64,000 nucleotides of DNA from an uncultured Clostridia bacterium (lineage in GTDB: Bacteria > Bacillota > Clostridia > Christensenellales > Pumilibacteraceae): positions 1 to 64,000 of the forward strand of contig CAMWMF010000010.1 of the NCBI GenBank assembly GCA_947175335.1, in the 5' to 3' direction. Position numbers and translations under genes: made by a program. Below are positions 23,142-33,000 of this stretch, piece by piece. The notes under the pieces were generated by a model that saw only the letters and a program-made list of their open reading frames with translations, searched no databases and had not been told where the DNA came from. Numbering within the stretch: position 1 is the stretch's first letter; the number at the start of each line of letters is the position of its first letter.

Positions 23142-26123
23142 ATGCAAGAAAAAGAAAAGAAAACGACGACGCCCAAAACTGCGTCGCCAAAAACCAAAAC
23201 CGTCGAGTCTAAGACGGCCGAGCCGAAAATGACGGACAAGACAGTCACGCCTAAGACAGTCACGCCTAAAACAGTCGCGCCTAAGACGGTAATGCCTAAA
23301 ACGACGTCGCCTAAGACTATTACGCCTAAAACGACGGACAAGACGGTCGAGCCTAAAACAGTCACTCCCAAGACGGTGGTCCCCAAAACGACTTCGCCTA
23401 AGACTACTACGGCTAAGACGATTACACCTAAGACTATTACGCCCAAAACGACGGAACGCAATCCCGAGGCGGTAGCGACAGCCGATCAGGTTTTGGGGCA
23501 AAAGGCGCAAAAGTCCGAACAACGCATTATCACCAAGGACGCCGAATACGACAGGGGCGGTGTGGCCAAAATCGATCCGTCTGTAATAGATAATTCGGTA
23601 TTCGACGACGACGTCACCGACGAGCCTGTTTCCACTTATCACTATCGGTCGATGACTATCGATCATACGATGTTGAGTCGCGAGGCCGCTACGGGGCGGC
23701 GCAAGTCGGGCAGGAGACGCAAGCAAAGAACGGTCGACCTTACGACGGCGGAGCGGTACGATCCCGATCCCGATGTCGGTTTGTCAAGCGAGGTTGTTCA
23801 AACGCGTAGCCAACAGGGCTACGACAACTTTGTCAAAAAGAAGTCGGGCAAAAGCTATTTGTCCATTTTCGTATCGAATATATTCACGTTTTTTAACATG
23901 CTCACGTTTATCGTGGCGGCGGCGCTATTGGTTGTAGGCGCGGGCGCGACTCAGCTTTTCTTTATAGTAATAATAGCCGCCAACGTCGTAATCGGTATTT
24001 TTCAGGAAATCCGATCCAAGATGAAAATAGACAAGCTGTCGCTGGTGTCGGCGCCGAGTGCGGTCGTAATACGCGACGGCGAACGGTGTGTAATACCTAC
24101 GGCGGACGTTGTTCTTGACGATATTATTTGCTTTGAAATGGGCAAGCAAATTTGCACCGACTCGGTAGTGGTAAGAGGCGAGTGCGAGGTTAACGAATCG
24201 ATGCTTACGGGCGAAAGCGAGCCTGTAAAAAAACGCGTCGGCGACATACTGTACAGCGGCTCGTTTTTGAGCAGCGGCAGTGTGGTGGCGCGCGTGGACA
24301 AGGTAGGCGCGGCCAACTATGTGGAGACGCTTACGTCGCACGCCAAAAAGTACAGAAAGCCCAAAAGCGAGCTTATGGCGTCTATCAAGCTCATAATAAA
24401 AGCGCTGTCGCCGTTTATCATAGCGCTCGGCGCGCTTATGGTGTGGATCGCTTACCGCGATATCGTGCCTACCGGAACAAAGGCGACTTACGACGACTGG
24501 AACAGAATAGTAACCGGTGCGGCCGGCTCGATTATAGGTATGATACCGTCGGGCATGTTCTTGCTGACTTCGCTTGCGCTTGCCGCGTCGGTAATTCGCC
24601 TTGCGCGCAAGCAAACGCTTGTTCAGGACTTGTACTGCATAGAGATGTTGGCGCGCGTGGACGTTTTGTGTTTGGACAAAACGGGCACTATCACCGACGG
24701 CTCGATGGAAGTAAACAACGTAATAGAAATCAAGGGTTTTGAAAGCGACTACTCGTTGGGCGAGATAATAGGCTCTATGCTGACGGCGACGGGGGATAAC
24801 AACCAAACCGCGCTCGCGCTTGCCAACAAGTTCGGGTACAGCAAGGCGCTTAACGCCAAGGCCGTTATGCCGTTTTCTTCACAGCGCAAGCTGTCCGCCG
24901 TCACGTTTGACGGTGTGGGCACGTTTATGCTCGGTGCGCCCGAGTTTGTGTTAAAGGACATGGGTGTGCGTATAGAACGGCTTATCAACGAGAATGCCTC
25001 CAACGGCTTCCGCGTAATGGTGCTTGCGCATTCGCCCGCCGATATCGTGGGAGAAAAGCTGCCAGCAGTGCGTCGGCCGGTGTGCTTGCTCGTAATAGAG
25101 GACCATATCCGCGAGGACGCGGTGGAAACAATACGCTGGTTCAAGGAGAACAACGTCGCGGTCAAGGTCATTTCGGGCGATAACCCGATGACTGTGTCCG
25201 AGGTCGCGCGCAGAGTGGGCGTGGAAAACGCCGAGCTGTACGTGTCGCTCGAAGGCTTCTCCGATCAGGACGTAATCGAGGCGGCAAACAAGTATACGGT
25301 ATTCGGCCGAGTTACGCCCGAACAAAAGCGACTGCTTATTTGCTCGATAAAGTCAAAGAACCACACGGTAGCAATGACGGGCGACGGCGTAAACGACATA
25401 CTTGCAATGCGCGAGGCAGACTGCTCGGTGGCTATGGCGTCGGGCGCGGAAGCTGCGCGCAACGTCAGCCACTTGGTGCTACTCAACAACGACTTTACGT
25501 CAATGCCCGACGTCGTTATGGAAGGGCGCCGTGTCGTCAACAACATACAGGCGTCGTCGGCTATGTTCCTTATGAAGACGTTTATGTCGATAGTGCTGTC
25601 CATAATCTTTTTGGCAATGCAAAAGACGTACCCGCTTGCCACTAACAATCTTATGGCGCTCGAAGTGTGCATTATAGGTATACCGTCGTTCTTCTTGGCT
25701 TTACAGGGCAACAAAAACATTATACGCGGTAAGTTCCTATCCAACGTTATATCGCGCGCCGTCCCCGGCGGGGTAGCGCTTGTAATGGGCGTTATGTCGA
25801 TGTATCTTTACAACGTGTTTTTCAAACTCCCGATGACGAGCGTGGATAAGTATCCGCCGCAGCTGATATCGATGATGGTTATAGCAATCACATGCGTGGG
25901 CATGATGGTGCTGTTCCGCCAGTGCGAACCGTTCAACGCTTTCCGCACGGTGCTTATGATTTGCGTAGTCGCGCTTACGGCGACGTTCATATACGTTATG
26001 CCGGACATAGGCATAGTCAAGCTGGACTTTACTCAGGTATGTTTCTGCGCTACGGTAGTGCTTGCAAGCTACTTTGTTGTTACTATTCTTACAAAAATTC
26101 TAAGCGCTATAAAATTCAAATAA
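23142..26123 (+). CDS. Cation-transporting P-type ATPase with PKT-repeat N-terminus
   Basis: This 993-residue pump has the actuator motif LTGESEPV, the phosphorylation motif DKTGTITDG and the hinge GDGVNDILAM. Helix 4 carries IPSGMFLLTS in place of the PEGL of calcium pumps, which places it among poorly characterised Gram-positive cation ATPases; the ion is unknown. The first ~107 residues are a low-complexity run of PKT-[VIT] pentads (TPKTV, APKTV and so on), encoded by 15-nt repeats between about 23166 and 23458, followed by a basic linker and then the ATPase from about residue 225. The repeat is almost certainly cytoplasmic. Start ATG 23142 sits where transcription should begin. Confidence 0.88.
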   Translation: MQEKEKKTTTPKTASPKTKTVESKTAEPKMTDKTVTPKTVTPKTVAPKTVMPKTTSPKTITPKTTDKTVEPKTVTPKTVVPKTTSPKTTTAKTITPKTITPKTTERNPEAVATADQVLGQKAQKSEQRIITKDAEYDRGGVAKIDPSVIDNSVFDDDVTDEPVSTYHYRSMTIDHTMLSREAATGRRKSGRRRKQRTVDLTTAERYDPDPDVGLSSEVVQTRSQQGYDNFVKKKSGKSYLSIFVSNIFTFFNMLTFIVAAALLVVGAGATQLFFIVIIAANVVIGIFQEIRSKMKIDKLSLVSAPSAVVIRDGERCVIPTADVVLDDIICFEMGKQICTDSVVVRGECEVNESMLTGESEPVKKRVGDILYSGSFLSSGSVVARVDKVGAANYVETLTSHAKKYRKPKSELMASIKLIIKALSPFIIALGALMVWIAYRDIVPTGTKATYDDWNRIVTGAAGSIIGMIPSGMFLLTSLALAASVIRLARKQTLVQDLYCIEMLARVDVLCLDKTGTITDGSMEVNNVIEIKGFESDYSLGEIIGSMLTATGDNNQTALALANKFGYSKALNAKAVMPFSSQRKLSAVTFDGVGTFMLGAPEFVLKDMGVRIERLINENASNGFRVMVLAHSPADIVGEKLPAVRRPVCLLVIEDHIREDAVETIRWFKENNVAVKVISGDNPMTVSEVARRVGVENAELYVSLEGFSDQDVIEAANKYTVFGRVTPEQKRLLICSIKSKNHTVAMTGDGVNDILAMREADCSVAMASGAEAARNVSHLVLLNNDFTSMPDVVMEGRRVVNNIQASSAMFLMKTFMSIVLSIIFLAMQKTYPLATNNLMALEVCIIGIPSFFLALQGNKNIIRGKFLSNVISRAVPGGVALVMGVMSMYLYNVFFKLPMTSVDKYPPQLISMMVIAITCVGMMVLFRQCEPFNAFRTVLMICVVALTATFIYVMPDIGIVKLDFTQVCFCATVVLASYFVVTILTKILSAIKFK

Positions 26124-26142
26124 AAAAGGGGCCGACACACAT

Positions 26143-26182
26143 TTTCACATACCGTATACGGTTATTGCGTGAGTTTCACATA
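26143..26182 (+). promoter_or_regulatory. Direct repeats before response regulator
   Basis: TTTCACATA occurs at 26143-26151 and 26174-26182, 31 bp apart (about three helical turns), with a CCGTATACGG palindrome between them. OmpR-type regulators often bind direct repeats, so self-regulation is possible. Confidence 0.35.
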
Positions 26183-26223
26183 AAAACCAAGTATCATGGT
26201 ATTACACAAGAGAGAGGTGTAAA

Positions 26224-26886
26224 ATGGCAAAATTTCTTATAGCAGACGACGAACATGGTATTCGTCAGGTGATCAAAGAGTATTGCGAATTCGAGGGTTA
26301 CGAAACGGAGTTCGCAGTCGACGGCATGGACGCCGTTAAAAAGGCCAGAGAAACCGACTTCGACATGATTATTATGGACGCTATGATGCCTAAGCTCGAC
26401 GGCTTTTCGGCTACCAAGGAAATTCGCAAATACAAAAACACGCCTATTATTATGCTTTCCGCGCGAGTGGAGGAGTACGACAAGCTGCACGGCTTCGAAA
26501 TGGGCGTGGACGACTATGTTACAAAGCCGTTCAGTCCCAAGGAGCTTATGGCGCGTGCCGCAGCCATTATGCGCCGCGGCGCAATGAGCGAGGACAAAAT
26601 GACCTCGGGCGATCTTACGATAGACTTTGCGGGCTGCGCGGTGTTCATTGACGGCAAGCGCGTGCCTATGACGCCCAAGGAGTGCGAGCTTATGTTCCTG
26701 CTCGCGCGGTACAACGGCAAAGCGTTTACGCGACAAGAGCTGCTCGACAAAATTTGGGGCTTCGATTACTACGGCGACGACCGCACCGTGGACACGCACA
26801 TAAAGATGTTGCGTAAGTCTTTGGGCGAAAACCACCGCGACAAAATTGTCACCGTGCGCGGCATGGGCTATAAGGCGATTTTATAA
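26224..26886 (+). CDS. OmpR/PhoB-family response regulator
   Basis: This 220-residue protein has a receiver domain (residues 1-118) with the acidic pair DDE near 9-11, the phosphoacceptor Asp in IIMDAMMP near 54, and the Lys in TKPF near 103. A winged-helix DNA-binding domain follows (about 128-220, ending VTVRGMGYKA). No sensor kinase gene adjoins it, so it is an orphan here. The start is ATG 26224 after AGAGAGGTG. upp follows 24 bases downstream and may share its transcript. Confidence 0.92.
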   Translation: MAKFLIADDEHGIRQVIKEYCEFEGYETEFAVDGMDAVKKARETDFDMIIMDAMMPKLDGFSATKEIRKYKNTPIIMLSARVEEYDKLHGFEMGVDDYVTKPFSPKELMARAAAIMRRGAMSEDKMTSGDLTIDFAGCAVFIDGKRVPMTPKECELMFLLARYNGKAFTRQELLDKIWGFDYYGDDRTVDTHIKMLRKSLGENHRDKIVTVRGMGYKAIL

Positions 26887-26910
26887 TAATTTGCAACAGG
26901 GGAGAAAACA

Positions 26911-27549
26911 GTGAAACAATTCGACAACGTGACAATACTCAATCATCCGCTTATCCGCCACAAGATAGCTATGCTGCGGTCGGTTGAAACCAAAACCAAA
27001 GACTTCCGCGCACTGGTGGAAGAAATAACAATGCTGCTGACGTACGAAGCGTTTAAGGACATGCCCACGCACGAAGTGGAAATCACCACGCCGCTGATGA
27101 AGTGCAAGCAGCAAATGGTTGTGGAAAACTCGGTGGCTATTATCCCGGTGCTGCGTGCTGGACTTGGCATGGTCGCGGGCGTGCATACGCTTTTCCCGAC
27201 GGCTAAGGTGGGGCATATCGGTATGTACCGCGACGAGCAAACGTTGGAGCCGCAGGAATATTACTGCAAGCTTCCCGACGGTGTGCAAAATATGCGTGCG
27301 ATAGTGTTAGACCCTATGCTCGCTACGGGCGGCAGCGCGGCGGCGGCAATAGATTTGTTAAAGCGCAAGGGCTGCAAGGATATCCGCCAAATGTCGATAA
27401 TAGCCGCGCCCGAGGGAATAGAAAGGCTGGCAACAGCCCATCCCGACGTAAAGATTTTCGTAGCGGTGCAGGACCAAAAGCTCAACGAAAACGGTTACAT
27501 ACTTCCGGGACTGGGCGACGCGGGCGACAGGCTTTTCGGCACTAAATAA
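26911..27549 (+). CDS. upp: Uracil phosphoribosyltransferase
   Basis: This 212-residue salvage enzyme makes UMP from uracil and PRPP. The PRPP-binding motif is in [12 protein letters not shown] and the C-terminal uracil site is in the [12 protein letters not shown] segment. RAGLGM and YRDEQT motifs are in place, and the length matches the family (about 209). It starts with GTG 26911 after AGGGGAG and ends before a strong terminator. Confidence 0.96.
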   Translation: MKQFDNVTILNHPLIRHKIAMLRSVETKTKDFRALVEEITMLLTYEAFKDMPTHEVEITTPLMKCKQQMVVENSVAIIPVLRAGLGMVAGVHTLFPTAKVGHIGMYRDEQTLEPQEYYCKLPDGVQNMRAIVLDPMLATGGSAAAAIDLLKRKGCKDIRQMSIIAAPEGIERLATAHPDVKIFVAVQDQKLNENGYILPGLGDAGDRLFGTK

Positions 27550-27560
27550 TTTATCAATAA

Positions 27561-27596
27561 AAAAATCCCGAACCGATAGGCGCGGGATTTTTTTAT
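27561..27596 (+). terminator. Rho-independent terminator after upp
   Basis: AAAAATCCCG (27561-27570) pairs with CGGGATTTTT (27583-27592), followed by further T. Confidence 0.88.
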
Positions 27597-27635
27597 TTAC
27601 TTATTCACTATTCACTATTACTTATTACTTCAATT

Positions 27636-27794
27636 CTACCAGTCTTCTTTAATGTAGCGCGACGGCTGTTTTACGTCGTCGTAAAACTCGTCGTATGCGT
27701 CCTTTGCCGATTTTTTGCGCACGGGGAAATCCTCTTGCTCAAAGGCGTCCTCGTCCGTATTTTCGGCTAATCTCATAAGTTCAAGGTTTGTCAT
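27636..27794 (-). CDS. Small acidic protein, 52 residues
   Basis: Reading the minus strand from ATG at 27794 gives 52 codons and TAG at 27636. The product is acidic (ENTDEDAFEQED, YDEFYDD) and ends YIKEDW, with no membrane helix or Cys. A TATAAT (27801-27806, minus strand) lies six bases before the start codon, with TTGCAT (27825-27830) 18 bp further up, so the transcript should be leaderless. Codon use looks like the neighbouring genes. I do not recognise a family. Confidence 0.6.
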   Translation of the reverse strand: MTNLELMRLAENTDEDAFEQEDFPVRKKSAKDAYDEFYDDVKQPSRYIKEDW

Positions 27795-27800
27795 ACCGAT

Positions 27801-27830
27801 ATTATACTACGTTGTATAAAACAAATGCAA
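27801..27830 (-). promoter_or_regulatory. Promoter of the 52-residue gene
   Basis: On the minus strand TTGCAT and TATAAT are 18 bp apart and the -10 box ends six bases before the start codon. Confidence 0.6.
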
Positions 27831-27897
27831 GCGAATTTTTATGATACGCATCCGAAAATAATTGTAAAATCAGTGATAACAAATTTATGGTTGCATA

Positions 27898-27926
27898 TTG
27901 ACATATAATATAAACAGTGATATAAT
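27898..27926 (+). promoter_or_regulatory. Promoter of signal peptidase gene
   Basis: TTGACA (27898-27903) and TATAAT (27921-27926) are 17 bp apart. ATG 27937 lies ten bases beyond, so the leader is at most about four nucleotides. Confidence 0.85.
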
Positions 27927-27936
27927 AGTCATAATC

Positions 27937-29763
27937 ATGGAAAATGAAGTACAGCAAAACGAATCGGGGGAAGCTGTCAACGGGCAGCCCGTAAAAAAAC
28001 ACAACAAAGTAGTGCGCGGTTTTAGCATATTCGGCGTTCTTTTATTGATTGTCATTTTAATTGCGCTTACCGTAAATGCTTTGCTGTCAATGTTCATGGA
28101 GGACTACTACACGACGTTCGGCAATTACCGACTGTTTTCCATTGTGTCCGATTCCATGGATCCGACTATCCCCAAGGGCAGCATGATTGTAAGCACCAAG
28201 CCTATGTCCGTCACCGAGATAAAAGCGAGCTCGTCGGAAACCGCTAAGGACGGCACGGTAATCACGTTCAAGGCTAAAAACGCGAACGGGGAAAGCATAC
28301 TGCTTACTCACCGCGTAGTAGGAATATCCACCGACAAAAACGGTAAAACAACGTTTACAACGCGCGGCGACAACGCCAAGGGCACGGACAGTATTCATCC
28401 CGCATGGGAGGACGTAGTCGGAATATACACCGGCAACAAATGCGGATTTTTCGGCGCACTGTTCGGCTTCTTTGCTTCGGCACTGGGCGCGAGCGTGCTT
28501 ATATTCTTTATGTTCATAGTTATTGTGGCGTGGATAACCATACACTACGTCAACAAGACCGAGGAGCGCAAGGCGCTTGAGCGAGCGGCGTTCAAAAAGA
28601 GCGCGACGGCGCTCGGCGGCGTCAACCTCAGGTACGACAATATACATGAGATAGTGGCGGTTATGGACGTGCTGGGCATGGTCAGCGAGGAGCCGAAAAA
28701 CCATGCGGAAAGTAAACAGGTCGCCGAACGGCTTAACGCGTTTATACGCGCGTCCACGTTCGAGCTTCCGCAAACGCCCGAGACTGCGGCTATACTGGAC
28801 AGCCTGCCTGCGCCCGACACCCCGGGTTCGCTTGCTGCGGCGCTGTCGGCGGGCGCGACGCTGCGCCAGGCCGAGGACGGTCAAACGCTTATACTCACTA
28901 CAATGTCGGGCGGCAAGAACATAATGCTCACGCCCGTCAACACTCCCGACGGAATTATACTTTGCCAGCAAGGCGTGCGCGTTTCGACGGACATTGCGCC
29001 CAATATCGAAGCTATGGGCATTACGAGCATGCCCGCTGTTCCCGAATTTTTCGAGGGTCAGCCGCTGGAAAAGAACGTGGAATATCCCGAGCTGCCTCAG
29101 CCCGCCAAGATAGGCCCCGACGTATTACTGAGCGGGGAGCAGGCGCAAGCGTTCTCCAAGCAAATCCCGACGCAGGTCGCAATCGGCGCCGCCAAACAGG
29201 AGCAAACGGCGGCACTGCCCGAGCATGCAAAGCCGGAGGAGCAAAAGCCCAAGCAAATCGGACAACATGCTCAATCCGCAGCGACTGCGGAAGACGGTCA
29301 AAAGCCCAAGCGCACGAGAAAGCCGCTTACCGAGGAGCAGAAAGAAGCTCAGCGGAGAAGACGCGCCGAAAAGAAGGAGCGCGAGCAGTCGAGATTGGCG
29401 TACTTGAAGTACCGCGAAATGACCATAGAGAAGGATCTCAAACGTGCGGCGCGACTGCGCAACCTGCTTGCCGAAACGGAGCCGCTCACGCCAGAGGAGC
29501 AGCTTAAGGTTGCCGAGCACAGGGCGCAAAATCCGCCCAAAAAGCGCGTCAGAAAGCCGCTTACCGAGGAGCAAAAAGCCAAGCGCAAGGCAGCGGCGGC
29601 GCGCAGAAAGCAAGCGCGGGAGGACTTCCTCAACTCGCTTACGCCCGAGGATAGGGAACTGGTATTGTCCGAGCGCAAGCTTGCAAAGACCAGAGATAAA
29701 TCCATTCGCAAGCTAAGGCGCATCGAGGCCGACCGAGAATTGCTCAACAAAATAGACGAATAA
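27937..29763 (+). CDS. SipW-like signal peptidase I with long basic tail
   Basis: This 608-residue protein begins with a membrane helix (about 30-52) and an outward catalytic domain with Ser in SDSMDPT (Ser73) and His in THRVVGI (His125) in place of the usual Lys, the pattern of SipW/ER-type signal peptidases. A second helix (about 192-216) returns the chain to the cytoplasm. About 390 residues follow that ordinary SipW (near 190 residues) lacks: a Pro/Ala-rich region and a highly charged, probably helical section with two copies of RKPLTEEQK. The three secreted proteins downstream have signals of the type SipW cleaves. Starts upstream of 27937 would fall within the promoter. Confidence 0.85.
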   Translation: MENEVQQNESGEAVNGQPVKKHNKVVRGFSIFGVLLLIVILIALTVNALLSMFMEDYYTTFGNYRLFSIVSDSMDPTIPKGSMIVSTKPMSVTEIKASSSETAKDGTVITFKAKNANGESILLTHRVVGISTDKNGKTTFTTRGDNAKGTDSIHPAWEDVVGIYTGNKCGFFGALFGFFASALGASVLIFFMFIVIVAWITIHYVNKTEERKALERAAFKKSATALGGVNLRYDNIHEIVAVMDVLGMVSEEPKNHAESKQVAERLNAFIRASTFELPQTPETAAILDSLPAPDTPGSLAAALSAGATLRQAEDGQTLILTTMSGGKNIMLTPVNTPDGIILCQQGVRVSTDIAPNIEAMGITSMPAVPEFFEGQPLEKNVEYPELPQPAKIGPDVLLSGEQAQAFSKQIPTQVAIGAAKQEQTAALPEHAKPEEQKPKQIGQHAQSAATAEDGQKPKRTRKPLTEEQKEAQRRRRAEKKEREQSRLAYLKYREMTIEKDLKRAARLRNLLAETEPLTPEEQLKVAEHRAQNPPKKRVRKPLTEEQKAKRKAAAARRKQAREDFLNSLTPEDRELVLSERKLAKTRDKSIRKLRRIEADRELLNKIDE

Positions 29764-29798
29764 CAACAAACCCCGCTTATACGGCGGGGTTTGTTGTT
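29762..29798 (+). terminator. Strong hairpin after signal peptidase gene
   Basis: A 15-bp perfect stem (29762-29776 with 29784-29798, loop TTATACG) begins at the stop codon. The 3' arm ends TTTGTTGTT but a clean T tract is missing. Confidence 0.7.
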
Positions 29799-29993
29799 AG
29801 TGAATAGATAATAGTGAATAGTGAATAATGACGGACTGCGGCTTCGCCGCCCTAATTTAAATAAAATTTTTTCCGACATTATTATCTATTCAATCTTATC
29901 TTTTATCTATTCTATTAGGCGCTTGCGCCGCTCGTATTTGGGGCGACCGAATTTTTACAAGTAAAAACATGCAAAAAATTTTTCAAATTGGTA
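29799..29993. other. Gap with dispersed short repeats
   Basis: The gap holds TAGTGAA-type heptamers (about 29799-29828), the GACGGACTGC-GGCTTCGCC-GCCCT hairpin element (about 29829-29855) and an AT-rich stretch. I see no gene. Confidence 0.6.
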
Positions 29994-30023
29994 TTGACAA
30001 TATATATATATTTGGTATATAAT
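29994..30023 (+). promoter_or_regulatory. Promoter of large secreted protein
   Basis: TTGACA (29994-29999) and TATAAT (30018-30023) are 18 bp apart, with a TA-repeat in the spacer. Confidence 0.75.
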
Positions 30024-30049
30024 TACAATACACTGTAATCAAGGGGAGT

Positions 30050-33000
30050 ATGTATAGAGGGAAAATGCAACGAGTCAGTCGTTTAAGATTTATTATATTG
30101 GCGACGATTGCGTGTGCGATACTATTTTGTATCGCGGCTTTTTCCGTGTCGCTTGCTCAGTGGGATGTAGGAAACGGAGGCGCTGATGCGGAAGTTACCG
30201 GCAAGTCCGGTCTGTTCTATGTGGAGTATTCTCAAAAGGGAACCATTCCCACCCTTGAAGACGGACAGCACTATTTGCAAGTTCCGCATAGAGATAACAA
30301 AAAAGAGTCCGATTATTACTTGATGCAGGATAAGCGGTCAGAGTATGGGTATAATGAAAAAGTAGTAGAGTCCGTATATTTGTACAGGGGCGATACCTTT
30401 AATATGTTCTACGGCTCTTCGCCGATTCTCATTAAAGGCGATAACGGCAGCGGTAACGATTATGTATCGTATACCGGCGACGGTGAAACGGGGCTTAAAT
30501 ACAGAGTACTAAAAGAAGGCTTTTTCGATTTTTACTTTAAGTATGAAGGCGCTCAGGATACAATGTACATAGCATATACTGCGCCTGATTCGTCGAGCGG
30601 AAATACGGGAAATACCGGGAATACGGGAAACACCGATGCGCCCACGCGCGATTTAAGCAAAAACTCATGCAAGGTTATATTCAATGACGGAACGGTAGTA
30701 TTTGAATATACCGGTCATGATTGGAGTGGAGCCGGAGAAGTATATTTTAACATTTGGCAAGAAGGTGCGGTAGGCACTCTTTGGCCCGGTTTGTCTATGA
30801 ACACAAATGCGGATAAGACCGGAGTATATACAGAGAATGATACAACCCACGATATTAACACCATTTCGTTAGACTGCAACGCAGGAGATATAGACGGAAT
30901 TGTAATCAATTGCACAGCCAACCGCATGACCGGTAGTGGTAAGGATTTCTTTAATGAAAAATTTCCGAATGGCTTAAAAGCAAATACTAAATATACTTTT
31001 GATTTGGGTAGATTGCACGATTATGGTGAAGACCATACATCTTTTGGATACATAACTGTCAGCGAGAGCGGCTCCGGCTCTGGTGGTGGTAGCACAGCTA
31101 TTGATCCCACGGAATATAGCAATCCGTTTACAATTAAATATTCCGATGACGAAACGCCTAAAACGCTTTACTTTAAAACCGGTGCTACTTCCGGAAATTT
31201 CAGCGATGTAAATAACGCAAGTGCATATATTTGGGTAGAAAACGGCGACAATTACTATCAAAATAACGGTCCTAAATTTGTAAAAGACGCTGGCGGAACA
31301 ATACCTGTCGGTAAATTCGATGAGACGAAAGTCATTTTCAGCTTTTTGGAAGGTTGGCATGGCGGTAATTATCAAACGAATGATTTATGGCTTAAAGACT
31401 ATGCTAAAAATGAAGTAAACTACATTACATTGCATACCGCAAACAAAAGTACGGCGCCGTCATTGGATTATAGCGGCTCGGCTTTGAGTGGCAACAAAAC
31501 GCCGACACATACTGACATCACGGGCGACACTACGTTTGAATCCGGATCCAAGTATTACACAGAAGAAGCAGTTCGCGAAACATATGCGTCGATAAAGGCA
31601 AACGAAGAAGGCAAGTATGTTTATCACAACTACATTTGCGTTTCGCGCCATAACGCGGACGGCGCCGGCGATAACTCCATGGCGTTCCTGGAATTTTCGG
31701 TGTCCGATTGCAGCATTAATCCCAATACGGTAGAAGTATTATCTTTGAGTATAACCCGCAGAGATACCGACGCAAACGGTTTACCTTTGAACGGCACAAT
31801 AGAACCTGCGCCGCGCATTTACAACTACGATCCGTCGGCTACTACAATGCTCGGTCCGGATCCCAATAACCTTGATCCCGATCCGGACGATCCTACTCGC
31901 TTGCCCATTTTTGCGCACGGCAACAAGCATAAAGTCACGGGCGAAGGCGCCGATTTGGAAGGTGAGGCTTCGGACGGTAAGATGATAAATCACTACGACG
32001 ACGGAACGTACGTGGTGTTGTTCTTCGGTGACGGAAAACTGCAATATCAAGCTTTGGATATAGAGATAGTAACCGACAAGCCAATAGACTTTAAGCTCAC
32101 CGTCAAAGCGAGCAATGTAAACAATTGGCAACGTTATCAAGACGGCTACGGCAAGCCGTGGGGACTTTACTTGGGCGGACTTGTAAACGACGTTTGGTCG
32201 TGGGATCCCCGCCGCACCACCGAGATGAACGGCAATCCCCCGATTACAGCCGATGACGTTACTACTATCGTGCAAGACGGTATCGACGTAAGCTATCCCA
32301 ATATTCCTATTGACTATTCGATCACGCTCAATCTGACGGCGGGATCGGTTGTTAAGCCGTACTTCCTTGACGAAACCGGCTACCGCAGACAAGAAGACGG
32401 CTTGGAAGCCGATGCGTCTACGGCGTACCTTATTGCCAAAAAGATCATCGCGCCCATTGCTCTGTACGGAGTAAACGGTAGCACGCATTCGTATTACAAC
32501 ACAGATTCCGGTTTATCCAATTTGTTTGATTTAAACATATATATCCCCGTGACGGGCGAGTACACGTTCCGGTTAAAGGGCAACGTAACACCCGGATATG
32601 ACCCTGACCATGCAAAGGGTTGGTTCGTTAACCTAGTTACAGGTGTAGCCGAAGAATATTCCAACAGCAATAAACCGTCGCAAGCTGACAACTGGTACGG
32701 CGTGCCTATGTTCAACTTCTTGGTTGACGAGCTGTACATAAGCACTGCGGCTACGGCAGTCGAGTACACCGTAACGTTTGACAGCAACGGCGGCAGTGCG
32801 GTTGCAACACAATATGTAAAGTTCGGCAATAGTGCAGAAGAGCCTACGCCTCCGACTTACGGATCCAAGGCGTTTGGCGGCTGGTATACGTCGGACGGCG
32901 AGAAGTACGACTTTAATTCGCCTGTAACTGACGATATTACATTGACGGCGCAGTGGATAAGCGCGTATAACATTAAGTTCAGCGCGGGTGGCGGTAAGTT

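Noticed and set aside
23166-23458. CRISPR or minisatellite outside a gene
   Set aside because: The 15-nt repeats stay in frame with the P-type ATPase and encode PKT pentads.
27937-29763. Tail of the signal peptidase as a separate downstream gene
   Set aside because: The frame is continuous and I see no ribosome site with an in-frame ATG at the catalytic-domain/tail junction.
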